Shown here one piece after another: positions 1 to 9,155 of a stretch of 64,000 nt of DNA. This DNA is from a bacterium (GTDB lineage: Bacteria; Pseudomonadota; Alphaproteobacteria; Micavibrionales; UBA2020): positions 978,991-1,042,990 of the forward strand of contig JAQSDV010000004.1 of the NCBI GenBank assembly GCA_029945425.1, given 5' to 3'. The translations under genes were made by a program, and so were the position numbers. How positions within the stretch are numbered: the first letter of the stretch is position 1; every line of letters starts with the position of its first letter. Below the pieces are notes generated by a model. It was not told the DNA's origin, ran no database searches, and saw only the letters and a program-made list of their open reading frames with translations.

Positions 1-2
1 GC

Positions 3-149
3 GCCATGATGACCGGGATCGCGCTCGCCAATGCCACATGCGAAACACAGCAAGATTTTACCGTACTTTCCGCCTCGCCGGAATGTACGGGCGGCCAGTT
101 TGCGAAGGGCATTGATGCATCAGGGAGTATCGTATGCGTAACACCGTAA
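3..149 (+). CDS. C-terminal end of an unidentified gene, cut by the window start
   Basis: An open frame enters the window and ends with TAA at 147-149. About 48 residues are visible, including three cysteines (ATCETQQ, SPECTGG, SIVCVTP). The last 16 bases overlap the start of the prepilin-like gene at 134, which suggests translational coupling within a pilus or adhesin operon. The alternating Cys/Gly/Ser composition resembles the tail of a secreted or pilin-like protein, but the fragment is too short to name a family. The start lies outside the window. Confidence 0.55.
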   Translation, partial: AMMTGIALANATCETQQDFTVLSASPECTGGQFAKGIDASGSIVCVTP

Positions 150-2608
150 ATCCGGATCAGGTGTGGGAACAAAAAAATATCTTTGAAAAAGGATATTCCC
201 TGATTGAAATGGCCATTGTCATTTCAGTCGTTGGTCTCATCATGGCGTCTTTTATCTCTGCCTATACGCTTTATATGAAGACCACGGCGCAGCAGACGAC
301 CGAAAACAACCTGACGCTACTGACCAGCAAAATGGGTAACTTCCTGGTGGCGAAGGGCCGTTATCCCTGCCCCGCGCGCATCGATGTGCTGCGCAGTGAT
401 GTTGATTACGGGTTTGAAACCGAATGTAATTCCGCGCTTACGGCAGTTGCGCTGCCCGCGCCCTCCTATCCTGTGCCCCCGCCGACGCCCGGCACCTGCC
501 TCAACGGGCTTTGCTATGAACTCGGCGCGACGCTGGTCGACAAAGACCCTTCGACCGCGAACGATACCGCGAGTCCGCTCGGTTTCGGCTTGCCTATGGT
601 GCGTCGCGGCGCAATCCCGTTCCGCACGATGGGTATCCCCGAAGAAATCACCGTTGACGGCTGGGGCAACCGTTTCCAATTCGCCGTTGCTGAAAACATG
701 GCGGTCGCAACAACCTATGCGCCGAAAGGCGGCGGCGTCGAGGTGTTCCAGGATAGGACCTTCGCAGGCCCCAATTCCAAGCGCCTCACGCCCCTGGACA
801 ACTTTGCACATTATATCATTATCAGCAGCGGCCCTGACCGTGCGGGTGCCTATTCGAACGAAGGTAAACTCGTCGCGCCCTGCGGCACGGTCGGATATGA
901 CCGCGAAAACTGCAATACTCCCGGAAATCCGCTCCCCTATTACGTTTCGGGCGAACACGCGCCCAAGCCCGGCGCAGAGCATTTCGACGATTACGTGCAG
1001 TTCTATTCCTCGGTTGAATCGCCGCTCTGGAGCATACAGGACGAACAAACCGGCTACCACATCCGCGACCTGATCCAGGCCGAGGCGACAGGACAAGTCG
1101 GTATCGGCGTTGCTGCCCCCGCAACCAACGCCAAGGTACAGGTTTCTGACGAGGTTCGCATCGACAACGGCAGCCTGTTGGCGGACAGGGTTTGCGATTC
1201 CAGCAGTCTCGCATCAGGTTGCATGAACACCCGCGAATTTGCACAGGGTGACCTCCCGTTCCAGTGTCCCCCCGGCGAGTATGCGGTTGCCTTCGGCGGC
1301 GACCTTGGTACCGGCAAACTTATAAAATGCGCCGCCGCAACGGGCGCCCAATGTGGCAAGGGCGAGGTGATGATCGGGATTGACTATTCCACAAATCCCC
1401 GCGGCGTGCCGAAATGCACCAGTTTGCTGGCCTGCGCCGCGCAGTCTGTCACCCTTTGCTCCGGCACTGCCGCCCAAGCGACCCTTACAATCAACCCTGA
1501 TACGGTGAATAAGACATGGGCGTCCGGCAATATCGGGTCCAACTACAACGCGACCTATACCTGCCAAGGATCTGTCAGCGGTACGTCCTGGAACCGCACG
1601 AGCGAGACCGGCGCCTGCGTTTGCACCGCGATTGACGAATACAACGACCAAACCTGTAATTCCTATATCGGCTACGGCAACTGGACAGGTGTCGTCACGC
1701 GCCACCACACCAACATCTGCCCGGGAAATATCGACAGCACCGTGATTTCAGCCAACACCTGCGCATGCTCCCCCACGACTGAAACGCAGTTGGCAGCCTG
1801 CGCGCCGGGTCTGACAGGCAACATCACGCAGACGCGTGACTGGATTTGCGACACGCCGACCTCGGGTCACTGGACAGGGTGGACGAATATCGCCGATAAC
1901 TGCCTTTGCACGCCCACCACCACACCCGGCACACAAAATTGCCAGCCTTGGGAGACCGGTATTATCACCGGCCACACTGATACGACATGTCCCGGCCCCG
2001 TCGTCGGCCCATGGGTCGTTGACAGCAACACCTGCACCTGCTTCGCGAAGACAGAGGATACTTACCCGACCTGCCCCTTCGGCCAGAGCGGGACGATCGT
2101 CAAGCGCCGCACTTACGACTGCGCAACCAATAGCTGGGGCGGATATGTGGAAATTTCCAACAGCTGCGCCTGCAGCGGAGGAAGCGAAAGCACAACGGAG
2201 GTTTGCCCCGGCCCCTATGACCAAGGCATCATCACCAAGCAGCGTACCCTGGACTGCGCGACGTTGTCGTATGGCCCATACTCGGTCATCAGCAATACTT
2301 GCAGCTGCGTGACGCCGCCGCCGCAAGCACGTACCGTGACCTGTCCTGCTCCGTTGCTCGGCAACATCATCGAGTCGCGCAACTACGACTGCGGAACCGG
2401 TGCCTGGAGCGCCTGGACCGAAGCACAGAACAACTGCGGTGTGGTTGCGTACTTCTGGGCGACGAAATCCTCAGCGACGGGTCCGTTCGGCTCGCCGCTG
2501 ACGAACCAGGCGGGTGCTTCCTGCCCGACGGCAGGTACGATGTCTTCCTGCTCGGCTGCAACGGGTGGCGGTAATTACATGCACTACGCGGCTTGCCAGT
2601 GCGAATAA
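134..2608 (+). CDS. Prepilin-like adhesin with cysteine-rich repeat tail
   Basis: The 824-residue product begins with a class III (type IV prepilin) signal: a 20-residue leader ending in Gly20, then YSLIEM with the usual Glu at +5 (Glu25) and a hydrophobic helix to about residue 50. This predicts processing by a PilD-type peptidase and assembly into, or at the tip of, a type IV pilus or pseudopilus. Residues of about 60-330 resemble a globular pilin head. From about residue 490 to 770 there are roughly seven repeats of about 40-45 residues with the pattern C-x-C…C…G-x-I…C…W-x-x-W…N-x-C-x-C, reminiscent of thrombospondin-type modules. The tail resembles neither ordinary pilins nor invertible PilV tips that I can recognise. 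The start ATG overlaps the previous gene. An extracellular, disulfide-bonded adhesin is an inference. Confidence 0.8.
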   Translation: MRNTVNPDQVWEQKNIFEKGYSLIEMAIVISVVGLIMASFISAYTLYMKTTAQQTTENNLTLLTSKMGNFLVAKGRYPCPARIDVLRSDVDYGFETECNSALTAVALPAPSYPVPPPTPGTCLNGLCYELGATLVDKDPSTANDTASPLGFGLPMVRRGAIPFRTMGIPEEITVDGWGNRFQFAVAENMAVATTYAPKGGGVEVFQDRTFAGPNSKRLTPLDNFAHYIIISSGPDRAGAYSNEGKLVAPCGTVGYDRENCNTPGNPLPYYVSGEHAPKPGAEHFDDYVQFYSSVESPLWSIQDEQTGYHIRDLIQAEATGQVGIGVAAPATNAKVQVSDEVRIDNGSLLADRVCDSSSLASGCMNTREFAQGDLPFQCPPGEYAVAFGGDLGTGKLIKCAAATGAQCGKGEVMIGIDYSTNPRGVPKCTSLLACAAQSVTLCSGTAAQATLTINPDTVNKTWASGNIGSNYNATYTCQGSVSGTSWNRTSETGACVCTAIDEYNDQTCNSYIGYGNWTGVVTRHHTNICPGNIDSTVISANTCACSPTTETQLAACAPGLTGNITQTRDWICDTPTSGHWTGWTNIADNCLCTPTTTPGTQNCQPWETGIITGHTDTTCPGPVVGPWVVDSNTCTCFAKTEDTYPTCPFGQSGTIVKRRTYDCATNSWGGYVEISNSCACSGGSESTTEVCPGPYDQGIITKQRTLDCATLSYGPYSVISNTCSCVTPPPQARTVTCPAPLLGNIIESRNYDCGTGAWSAWTEAQNNCGVVAYFWATKSSATGPFGSPLTNQAGASCPTAGTMSSCSAATGGGNYMHYAACQCE

Positions 2609-2626
2609 GACCGGAAAAGGTAACGC

Positions 2627-3766
2627 CTAGCGGCTGAACCAGGACTTTAAAACTTCAGCGTAGATAGCGGTGAGCGCGGTCATGTCGGAAACGGCAACGC
2701 GCTCATCGACTTTATGCATGGTTTTTCCGACGATGCCGAATTCGATGACGGGGCAGTGGCTGCGGATGAAACGCGCATCCGACGTGCCGCCGGTGGTCGA
2801 CAGGTCGGGATCAACGCCGGTCACCTTTTTAATGGCATCCTGCAGCATCTGCGAATACTGCCCGGGCGGCGTGTAGAAGCTTTCGCCGCTCAGGCGCGTT
2901 TCCATGTCATAGAGTACGTTTTGCGCGTCCAGCGTGGCGCTGATCAGGCTTTCCAGCTTCGCGCCCGTGAAGGCGTCATTGAAGCGTACGTTGAACACGG
3001 CCTTTGCCTCCGCCGGAATGATATTCTCCGCTTTGTTACCCACATCAACGCTGACGATTTCAAGGTTGGATGGCTGGAAATGCGCCGTGCCGGCATCCAG
3101 TTCAAGCGCATCAAGGGCGGAGAGCAGCTTCACCAGCTTCGGCACGGGGTTGTCCGCGCGCTGCGGGTAGGCGACATGGCCTTGCGTGCCCTTGACGGTG
3201 ATAAATCCCGACAGCGACCCGCGCCGCCCGATTTTCATCATGTCGCCGAGTTTTTCGGATGATGTGGGTTCGCCCACCAGACAAAAATCGATTTTCTCGC
3301 CGCGCGCCGCCAGCCAGTCCAAAACCTTCTTCGTGCCGTTGATCGACGGGCCTTCTTCGTCGCCGGTGATGAGGAAGCTGATCGAGCCTGCGGGGTTATT
3401 CGTGATGCAATCGAGTGCCGCCGCCGCAAAGCAGGCAATCGGGCCCTTCATATCGGCCGCGCCGCGCCCGCAGACTTCACCGTTCCTGATTTCGCCGCCG
3501 AAGGGATCAAACGACCAGCCTCTGTCGTCGCCAACCGGAACAACATCGGTATGTCCGGCGAAGCAGAAATGCGGCGCGCCCTTGCCCCACCTTGCATAGA
3601 GGTTATCGACATCGGGCGTGTCTTTATCGGAAAAAACCAGACGGTGGCATTCAAACCCGTTCGCGGAGAGGAGTTTCTCCAGCAACGCGAGCGCGCCGCC
3701 CTCGTTCGGCGTTACGCTGGGACAGCGCAATAAATCCTGCAGCAGCGCGACGGGATTGGTTGCCAT
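2627..3766 (-). CDS. dapE: Succinyl-diaminopimelate desuccinylase
   Basis: DapE hydrolyses N-succinyl-LL-2,6-diaminopimelate to LL-diaminopimelate and succinate in the succinylase branch of lysine and peptidoglycan precursor synthesis. The M20 metallopeptidase signatures are all visible: FAGHTDVVP with the first zinc His, GRGAADMKG with the bridging Asp, and GDEEGPS with the catalytic Glu pair. Length (379 residues) is normal for the family. The ATG at 3766 shares its A with the dapD stop (TGATG), so the two genes are translationally coupled. A GTG one codon upstream (3769) is possible, but its spacing to the GAGG ribosome-binding site is poorer. It converges with the prepilin-like gene, leaving only 18 bases between them. 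Confidence 0.96.
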   Translation of the reverse strand: MATNPVALLQDLLRCPSVTPNEGGALALLEKLLSANGFECHRLVFSDKDTPDVDNLYARWGKGAPHFCFAGHTDVVPVGDDRGWSFDPFGGEIRNGEVCGRGAADMKGPIACFAAAALDCITNNPAGSISFLITGDEEGPSINGTKKVLDWLAARGEKIDFCLVGEPTSSEKLGDMMKIGRRGSLSGFITVKGTQGHVAYPQRADNPVPKLVKLLSALDALELDAGTAHFQPSNLEIVSVDVGNKAENIIPAEAKAVFNVRFNDAFTGAKLESLISATLDAQNVLYDMETRLSGESFYTPPGQYSQMLQDAIKKVTGVDPDLSTTGGTSDARFIRSHCPVIEFGIVGKTMHKVDERVAVSDMTALTAIYAEVLKSWFSR

Positions 3767-4641
3767 CACTCCCTCAGCAGCTCGTTGATGCTGGTCTTGG
3801 AGCGCGTCTTTTCATCGACGCGCTTCACGATCACGGCGCAATAGAGGTTCGGGCCGGGCGTGCCATCTTTCAGCGGTTTGCCGGGTTGCGTGCCCGCGAC
3901 GACGACGGAATAGGCAGGCACGCGGCCCATGAATACTTCGCCCGTTTCGCGGTCGATAATTTTCGTGGATGCGCCAAGGTACACGCCCATGGAAAGGACT
4001 GATCCCGTTTCCACGATCACGCCTTCGGCAACTTCGGAGCGCGCGCCGATAAAGCAGTTGTCCTCGATGATCACGGGGTTTGCCTGCAGTGGCTCCAGCA
4101 CGCCGCCAATGCCGACGCCGCCCGAGATATGGCAGTTCGCGCCGATCTGCGCGCAGGAACCGACGGTCGCCCAGGTGTCGACCATCGTGCCTTCGCCGAC
4201 ATAGGCGCCGACGTTGACGAAAGACGGCATTAAAACCGCTTTCGGCGCGATAAAGGCGGAGGGGCGCACAATCGCGCCCGGGACAGCGCGGAATCCGGCG
4301 GCCTTGAACTGGTCGGGCGTCATGTTTTCAAAACGCGATCCCATTTTGTCGTACCACGTCGCATTGCCGGGCGCGCCCTTCACGGGGGCGTTATCCGTCA
4401 TGCGGAAGGTCAGCAGGATCGCTTTCTTGATCCACTGGTGGGTGATCCAGCCGGCATCGGTTTTTTCGCAGACGCGCAGGCGGCCATCGCCCAGATGTTG
4501 CATCACTTCATCGACCGTCGCCTTGCCGAGAATCTTGGTCTTGTCGGTCAGCGCGTCGCGCTGTTCCCAGATCGAATTGATGTTCTGTTCGAGGTCGGCG
4601 ACATCGATTGCAGGTTTGCTATTTTCCGCGTTGCGTAACAT
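3766..4641 (-). CDS. dapD: Tetrahydrodipicolinate N-succinyltransferase
   Basis: DapD transfers succinyl from succinyl-CoA to 2,3,4,5-tetrahydropyridine-2,6-dicarboxylate, the committed step of the succinylase DAP pathway and the step feeding DapE. The protein (291 residues) has an N-terminal helical domain and a long left-handed beta-helix of hexapeptide repeats, seen around [20 protein letters not shown], ending in the typical [15 protein letters not shown] region. The gene overlaps the end of the upstream HAD phosphatase gene by 23 bases and runs directly into dapE, so HAD–dapD–dapE is one translationally coupled unit. This order is familiar in Alphaproteobacteria. Confidence 0.96.
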   Translation of the reverse strand: MLRNAENSKPAIDVADLEQNINSIWEQRDALTDKTKILGKATVDEVMQHLGDGRLRVCEKTDAGWITHQWIKKAILLTFRMTDNAPVKGAPGNATWYDKMGSRFENMTPDQFKAAGFRAVPGAIVRPSAFIAPKAVLMPSFVNVGAYVGEGTMVDTWATVGSCAQIGANCHISGGVGIGGVLEPLQANPVIIEDNCFIGARSEVAEGVIVETGSVLSMGVYLGASTKIIDRETGEVFMGRVPAYSVVVAGTQPGKPLKDGTPGPNLYCAVIVKRVDEKTRSKTSINELLRE

Positions 4642-5302
4642 TTTGCACCAGCCAGTCTGAAAGTTTTTCTGCTTTATGATGGGTATGGGGGTGGTTCAGG
4701 TCTTCGGGCTTTACATCCTTGCCGTGGAACCAGACCGTCTTCATGCCAAGGTCATGGGCGGTGCGCAGGTTCACCTCCATATCCTCGAACATGCAGGCGT
4801 TTTTCGCGTTCACGTCGTGTTTTTTCAGGAACGCGTGATAGCTGTCCACTTTCGGCTTCGGCCAGTAATCGGCGTCTTCGATTGCGAACAGCCCGTCGAA
4901 ATGATGGGCGATGCCCAGATGCGACACCATGTCGACCGCGAAATTGCGCGGCGCGTTGGTGAAGACATATTTTTTGCCGGGCAGGTACGCCAGATATTCC
5001 TGCGTGATCGCGCAGGGCGGCACGACCTTGATATCCACGTCATGCACATGCTGCAGGAAATATTCGGGCGCCACATTGTGTTCGGTCATCAACCCGCGCA
5101 GCGTCGTGCCGTAGGTGTGGAAGAAATGCTTGCGCTTGGCGTCCGCGGCGGCGCGCTCCAGCCCCAGATGGCTCGCAACGAAATCGGTCATCTTGCGGCC
5201 GACTTCGACGAAGATATGGGTTTCGGCGTCATACAAGGTGTTGTCGAGATCAAAAACCCAGGAGTCGACATGGGACAGGTCGTCGGGCGGCAGTTTTCGC
5301 AT
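4619..5302 (-). CDS. HAD-superfamily phosphatase, pyrimidine 5'-nucleotidase type
   Basis: A 227-residue haloacid-dehalogenase fold protein. Motif I is [11 protein letters not shown] with the nucleophile and acid/base aspartates. The downstream motifs are FTNAP (motif II), a Lys in KPKVDSYH, and FEDMEVNL (motif IV). The DxDNTLY form is typical of the SDT1/PHM8-like pyrimidine 5'-nucleotidase branch found upstream of dapD in many Alphaproteobacteria; the physiological substrate is not established by sequence. I chose the ATG at 5302, giving a 10-base gap after recR. A longer frame starting at 5395 would overlap recR by about 80 bases with a non-conserved, proline-rich leader. Confidence 0.85.
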   Translation of the reverse strand: MRKLPPDDLSHVDSWVFDLDNTLYDAETHIFVEVGRKMTDFVASHLGLERAAADAKRKHFFHTYGTTLRGLMTEHNVAPEYFLQHVHDVDIKVVPPCAITQEYLAYLPGKKYVFTNAPRNFAVDMVSHLGIAHHFDGLFAIEDADYWPKPKVDSYHAFLKKHDVNAKNACMFEDMEVNLRTAHDLGMKTVWFHGKDVKPEDLNHPHTHHKAEKLSDWLVQNVTQRGK

Positions 5303-5312
5303 GGCAGAAACC

Positions 5313-5906
5313 TTACACGGCCTTTCTGGAGCGAAGGGCGGCGGCAAGGGTGCCATCGTCAAGGTAATCGATCTGGCCGCCGATGGGCACGCCATGCGCC
5401 AGCTGCGTCACCGACACGTTGCAGCTATGCAGGCAGTCGGCGATGTAATGCGCGGTCGTCTGGCCGTCGATGGTGGCATTCAGCGCCACGATGACTTCCT
5501 TCACGCGGTCGTCCCGCGCACGTTCCAGCAGATGCGGGATCGAGAGATCTTCGGGCCCGATACCGTCAAGCGCGGACAACGTGCCGCCCAGCACATGGTA
5601 ATAGCCTTTGAACGATCCGGTTTTTTCGATTGCCCACAGGTCGGCGATATCTTCGATCACGCAGATGATGCCGCGATCACGGACAGATGATGCGCAGATC
5701 GCGCAGGGACGCTGGGTATCAAGGTTGTGGCAGTCGGGGCATTCCTCGATCACATCGGCCGCCTTGTTCAGCGCCTGCGCGAGCGGCAGCATCAGCGCCT
5801 CGCGGTTTTTCAGCAGGTGCAGCGCAACGCGGCGCGCCGAGCGGGGGCCGAGCCCCGGCAGGCGTCCAATCAGCTTGATCAAATGTTCGATTTCGGTGCC
5901 AATCAT
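5313..5906 (-). CDS. recR: Recombination mediator protein RecR
   Basis: RecR works with RecO (and RecF) to load RecA onto SSB-covered single-stranded DNA. The 197-residue protein has the expected order: a helix-hairpin-helix near the N terminus ([13 protein letters not shown]), a four-cysteine zinc finger (CPDC and CAIC, about residues 56-71), a Toprim domain with VIED, and the C-terminal Walker-B-like segment. Length is standard. It is the first gene of a minus-strand run leading into the HAD phosphatase and dapD. The usual dnaX–ybaB partners are not upstream here; an oxidoreductase gene lies there instead. Confidence 0.96.
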   Translation of the reverse strand: MIGTEIEHLIKLIGRLPGLGPRSARRVALHLLKNREALMLPLAQALNKAADVIEECPDCHNLDTQRPCAICASSVRDRGIICVIEDIADLWAIEKTGSFKGYYHVLGGTLSALDGIGPEDLSIPHLLERARDDRVKEVIVALNATIDGQTTAHYIADCLHSCNVSVTQLAHGVPIGGQIDYLDDGTLAAALRSRKAV

Positions 5907-5968
5907 GGAGGTGATTATAGCCCTTCAACGCCTGCGTTTATAGTCATTTAAGCGCGGTTTCGCATATG

Positions 5969-6691
5969 TTAACCCCCGAAGGAGTCACTGAACAGCCATT
6001 CCTTTTCCGCGCCCAAAGCGGTCAGGGCAGGAAGGGTGGCGTTAATCATGGGGCCGGGGCCTGCGATGTAAATATTGTGACCTGCCAGCCTCTGGAAATC
6101 TTCGGCGAGGGCGGGGGCGATGTAGCCGGTCCGGTGCGCGGCGTCAGTTGCGGGTTCCCCCAGCAGCGGCACATAGCGGAATTCGGGATATTTTTTCTGC
6201 AGGTCGCGGAACGCGCCGTCGAGATAAAGATGCTGCGCGTCGCGCACGCCCCAATAAAGGTAAGCGGGGCTGTGCTGCGCATGGGCGAAATGCGCCTCCA
6301 GTATGGCCTTTAGCGGCGCGATGCCGACGCCGCCCGCAAGTGCCAGCAAGGGACGGGTGGAGGCGCGCCAGAAATGGTCGCCGAAGGGCGCTTCAACGCT
6401 TATTTTGCTGCCCGCCTGCCAGTTGTCAAAGATATGCGCGGTCAGCCCGCGGCCGGTGTTCTTGATGTGGAATTCCAGCACGCCGCCATCCGGCGCATTG
6501 GCGATCGAATAGGGGCGGGGGTCAAACCCTGTGGCCGACAGATGCGCGTATTGACCCGCATGGTGCGGCGACGCCGTGCCGATATCGGCATGGATGATGC
6601 GCGTGTCGTCCGCGATGTCGACAACGGAGACGACCGCCGCGTCGAAAAAACGCGGCGTTGCTATCTCTGTTGTGTCGGGTCGGGCGGTCAA
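5969..6691 (-). CDS. FAD/NAD(P)-binding oxidoreductase of the ferredoxin reductase family
   Basis: This 240-residue protein has the ferredoxin-NADP reductase fold. The FAD motif RPYSIAN lies at about residue 59, followed by an NAD(P)-binding domain with LAGGVGIAPLKAIL, YWGVRD and the C-terminal YIAGPGPM motif. No 2Fe-2S cysteine cluster is present, so electrons probably pass to flavin or to a separate partner protein. It resembles NAD(P)H-flavin reductases and reductase components of oxygenases. The longest frame starts with TTG at 6691, and the ribosome-binding site there is weak, so the exact start is uncertain. It sits 62 bases upstream of recR on the same strand. Confidence 0.82.
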   Translation of the reverse strand: MTARPDTTEIATPRFFDAAVVSVVDIADDTRIIHADIGTASPHHAGQYAHLSATGFDPRPYSIANAPDGGVLEFHIKNTGRGLTAHIFDNWQAGSKISVEAPFGDHFWRASTRPLLALAGGVGIAPLKAILEAHFAHAQHSPAYLYWGVRDAQHLYLDGAFRDLQKKYPEFRYVPLLGEPATDAAHRTGYIAPALAEDFQRLAGHNIYIAGPGPMINATLPALTALGAEKEWLFSDSFGG

Positions 6692-6722
6692 GTTGCGTGC
6701 TTCCTGATGGTGCTTTTAAAAA

Positions 6723-6767
6723 GACTTAGGGCTCATCCGCAAAACTAGGGATGAGCCCTTGAAAGTC
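6723..6767 (-). terminator. Hairpin terminator downstream of the LPD7-like gene
   Basis: A 10-bp perfect stem (GGGCTCATCC with GGATGAGCCC, 6729-6738 and 6749-6758) is flanked by a further GACTT/AAGTC pairing. On the minus strand it is followed closely by a T-rich stretch (TAAGTCTTTTT). Its position just past the stop at 6783 fits intrinsic termination of that gene. Confidence 0.65.
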
Positions 6768-6782
6768 AAGCCTTTGCGCGTA

Positions 6783-8360
6783 TTAACGGCCGCGTTTCGG
6801 CGGTTTCGCCCCACCGTTTTTGGGCGGTTTCGCGCCCGTATCGGCAACGGCCGGTGTGCCTTTTTCGGGCTTTTCCTTGGTTTCCAGCGCAACGCCTTTT
6901 TCATTGGCGATATCGGTCACGGCCGGCGCAACGCCGTCCTTGCCTTTGAGGGCCTTGTCGACGGCCGCGAGGCTTTGTTCAGCTTCGGGATTGCCGGGAT
7001 TGGCCGCGCGCACTTCTTCCGCGAGCGACTTCACAAGTTCCTTGTCGATCTTGCTGCCATCGGCGTCGCCTTTGGCGGGAGGATCGATTTTGCCGAAGGT
7101 CGTTTTCACTTCGCCGCCTTCCGCCGCAGCCGCTTCCGCGGTGACGGGGGTTTCGACAGCAGGGGTGGTGGTCGTGGCTGTGTTTACTGCGGCGGTTTCA
7201 GCCACAGCGGCGTTTTCGGCGGGCTTTTCGGTGACCGGTTTCTCGGTCACGGGTTTTTCGGCGTCAGCGGTCACGTTGGCTGCAGGCGTTTCGGCCCCAT
7301 CGTCTTCGCGCGTTGTCTGTTCATGTTCGGGAACGCCGCCGGACAGGTTCATCTGCTGCTGCACGGGGGTCGCGCCGATCACTTCGCCGTCATTTTGCTG
7401 GGCAAGATGCGCGGCCAGGCGGTTGCGGACGTTGTTCGGGTCGTTGCTGTACATCGGCTCGAAATTCGCGACTTCCAGGCCGTTCATCTTGGCGTGGAGC
7501 CACATGATTTCTTTTTGCTTCTGGTTGCCATGCACGTTGATGGCGGTCCAGCCGCGCGCTTTCGCGGTGACGGCGACGGAGCGCGCGTCTTCCTCGTCGA
7601 ATTTCGAGGTGCGCTTGCGCATGCCGATGAATTCGGCGCCGCCGAGATTGGCATGCCATTCGATCACATGGCCGTTCGGCATGTGGAAATCGAGGCCGTA
7701 TTTGTCGTTCTTTTTGACTTTACCGGAGAGGCCGAGCGTTTCTTTCAGCTCGTCGCTGACTTCGCCCACGCCCCAGACTTCGTTCAGCACGCCCATGCTC
7801 TTGGCGGCGAAAACGGAGCGGTAGCGGACGTCTTTAATCGGCTCTTCTGCTTCGGCTTCCTGTTCGGTGCTTGCGTTCGCGGTAGGCTGCGCAACGGGGC
7901 CGGTATTGGTCTGTTTCGCCTTGGCTTTTTCTTCTGCCGTCGGCTCGCCGATCGGGGTGATATCGGGATTTTTGTCGATGACGGCAGCACCTTCGTCGGC
8001 CGCTTTTTCTTCGGCGACAGCGGTTGCGGTATTGGCGGCTGCGGCCGGAACAACGGTGGGACCTTTTGACGTGTCCGTCAGGCTGGGCGCGGTCACATCG
8101 GATTTGAGGTCGCTGGAAACGCTGACGGGGGTGATGCCAACGCCTTCGTTTTCAAAGTCGAATAACATCTGGTCGCCGGGCTTCAGGTCCGGGCGCTTCA
8201 CTTCAAGGTTGGCGGCAAATTTGCTGCCCTCGGCTACAACAGGCGTTGCAGTTTCCGCGGCGGGCGCTTCGGCCTCGGCGACGGCTGTGAGCGTGCCACC
8301 TTCGGAAACTTTTTTATCGTCTGGGGAAGGCGGTGTGTCGACTTGACCGTCTTGAGCCAT
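6783..8360 (-). CDS. Large disordered protein with a central LPD7-like domain
   Basis: The product has 525 residues. The first ~175 and last ~230 residues are low-complexity Ala/Thr/Glu/Pro segments, with repeated VTEKP units and a basic C-terminal tail of AKPPK repeats. Between them, residues of about 180-330 form a folded region. Its core pattern (SVAVTAKARGWTAINVHG, then MWLHAKMNGLEVANFEP) matches my memory of LPD7, a domain found in large polyvalent proteins and conjugative relaxases of mobile elements. Here there is no relaxase motif and no mobile-element neighbour. A perfect CtrA-type box lies 33-47 bases upstream of the ATG. Options are a nucleic-acid-associated cytoplasmic protein or a type IV secretion substrate; neither is shown. 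Function is unknown. Confidence 0.75.
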   Translation of the reverse strand: MAQDGQVDTPPSPDDKKVSEGGTLTAVAEAEAPAAETATPVVAEGSKFAANLEVKRPDLKPGDQMLFDFENEGVGITPVSVSSDLKSDVTAPSLTDTSKGPTVVPAAAANTATAVAEEKAADEGAAVIDKNPDITPIGEPTAEEKAKAKQTNTGPVAQPTANASTEQEAEAEEPIKDVRYRSVFAAKSMGVLNEVWGVGEVSDELKETLGLSGKVKKNDKYGLDFHMPNGHVIEWHANLGGAEFIGMRKRTSKFDEEDARSVAVTAKARGWTAINVHGNQKQKEIMWLHAKMNGLEVANFEPMYSNDPNNVRNRLAAHLAQQNDGEVIGATPVQQQMNLSGGVPEHEQTTREDDGAETPAANVTADAEKPVTEKPVTEKPAENAAVAETAAVNTATTTTPAVETPVTAEAAAAEGGEVKTTFGKIDPPAKGDADGSKIDKELVKSLAEEVRAANPGNPEAEQSLAAVDKALKGKDGVAPAVTDIANEKGVALETKEKPEKGTPAVADTGAKPPKNGGAKPPKRGR

Positions 8361-8392
8361 GGCGGAAACCCTCTTTGATTTTGAAGAAATAA

Positions 8393-8407
8393 TTAACGCG
8401 GCGTTAA
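8393..8407 (-). promoter_or_regulatory. CtrA-type box upstream of the LPD7-like gene
   Basis: TTAA-N7-TTAA with seven bases between the half-sites, centred about 40 bases upstream of the start codon at 8360. On the minus strand a CAAAAT hexamer follows nine bases after the second TTAA and could serve as the -10 element. CtrA is the master cell-cycle regulator of Alphaproteobacteria. Occupancy is inferred from the motif only. Confidence 0.5.
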
Positions 8408-8500
8408 TAATTGTATTTAACCATTATAGCCAAGTTTTCGTAATGGCGCAAGAAAACGCTAATAACTAAATAATTTCAATGGGGTTTTTGCGAATCTGTC

Positions 8501-9109
8501 TTAATTCAGCTTCGGGTTTTTGCGTTCGGGATCATAATAGTGAAACACGTCGTTATCGATTTTGATCCCGGTCTGGATATTGAACAGTTCGACCTCGGTC
8601 GTGCCGCCCTCGGGGTCGACGATCCGCCATTTGCGCAGTTCAAGCACAGGGGTTTCGGTGAAGGCGAGAGTGAGGGAGCCGGCCTTGGGTTCTTTCTTCT
8701 CCACCAGCGTCACCAGCAACAGGTTATTGTCACGCACGACCGTCGAGACCATCAGGTCCCCCGACAGGGTCATTTTCTCGCGCAGGAAGAAATCCGCCAG
8801 CGATTTTGAAATCAGCGTGCGGGAACCCTGTTTCATCTGGGCGTCGTAGTAATTGATGAAAAGGCCGTCCGCCACGATGAAATCCTTCACGGGCGGGTCA
8901 TAGGTGAAGCTCATGCGGCCCGGGCGCTTCAGCAGGAAGGTGCCGCCCACCTGTTTGCCCCCGTTATCCGTCTGGATAAATTTGGATTTCAGCGTCTTGA
9001 TGCCGTTCAAATAGGCCTGCACGGCGGCAACCTCCGGGATGTCCTGCTGCGCCGAGGCGGCAGCGGGTACGAGGAGGAGGGCAAGCAGGATTGCGGCAAT
9101 AAAACGCAT
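8501..9109 (-). CDS. lolA: Outer-membrane lipoprotein carrier protein LolA
   Basis: LolA is the periplasmic chaperone that receives lipoproteins from the inner-membrane LolCDE transporter and ferries them to the outer membrane. The 202-residue product starts with a clear signal peptide ending at about AASA-QQ. It then shows the family's features: KSKFIQTD, GTFLLKRPGRMSFTYDPP, and a beta-rich body ending in the ELFNIQTGIKIDNDVF region. It follows ftsK and one secreted-protein gene on the same strand; ftsK–lolA adjacency is a common alphaproteobacterial arrangement. Confidence 0.94.
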   Translation of the reverse strand: MRFIAAILLALLLVPAAASAQQDIPEVAAVQAYLNGIKTLKSKFIQTDNGGKQVGGTFLLKRPGRMSFTYDPPVKDFIVADGLFINYYDAQMKQGSRTLISKSLADFFLREKMTLSGDLMVSTVVRDNNLLLVTLVEKKEPKAGSLTLAFTETPVLELRKWRIVDPEGGTTEVELFNIQTGIKIDNDVFHYYDPERKNPKLN

Positions 9110-9155
9110 AGGTCACCGTTGTTGGTTCTGGTTCATAGCAAAGCTGACACGCAGC

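Noticed and set aside
7195..7260. Short tandem VTEKP-coding repeat considered as a mobile or CRISPR-like repeat
   Set aside because: It is an in-frame low-complexity protein repeat without regular spacers.
6759..8069. 436-codon open frame on the plus strand opposite the LPD7-like gene
   Set aside because: It mirrors the real gene's low-complexity codons, giving runs of Phe/Gly/Arg with no domain. Long antisense frames are common in GC-rich DNA.
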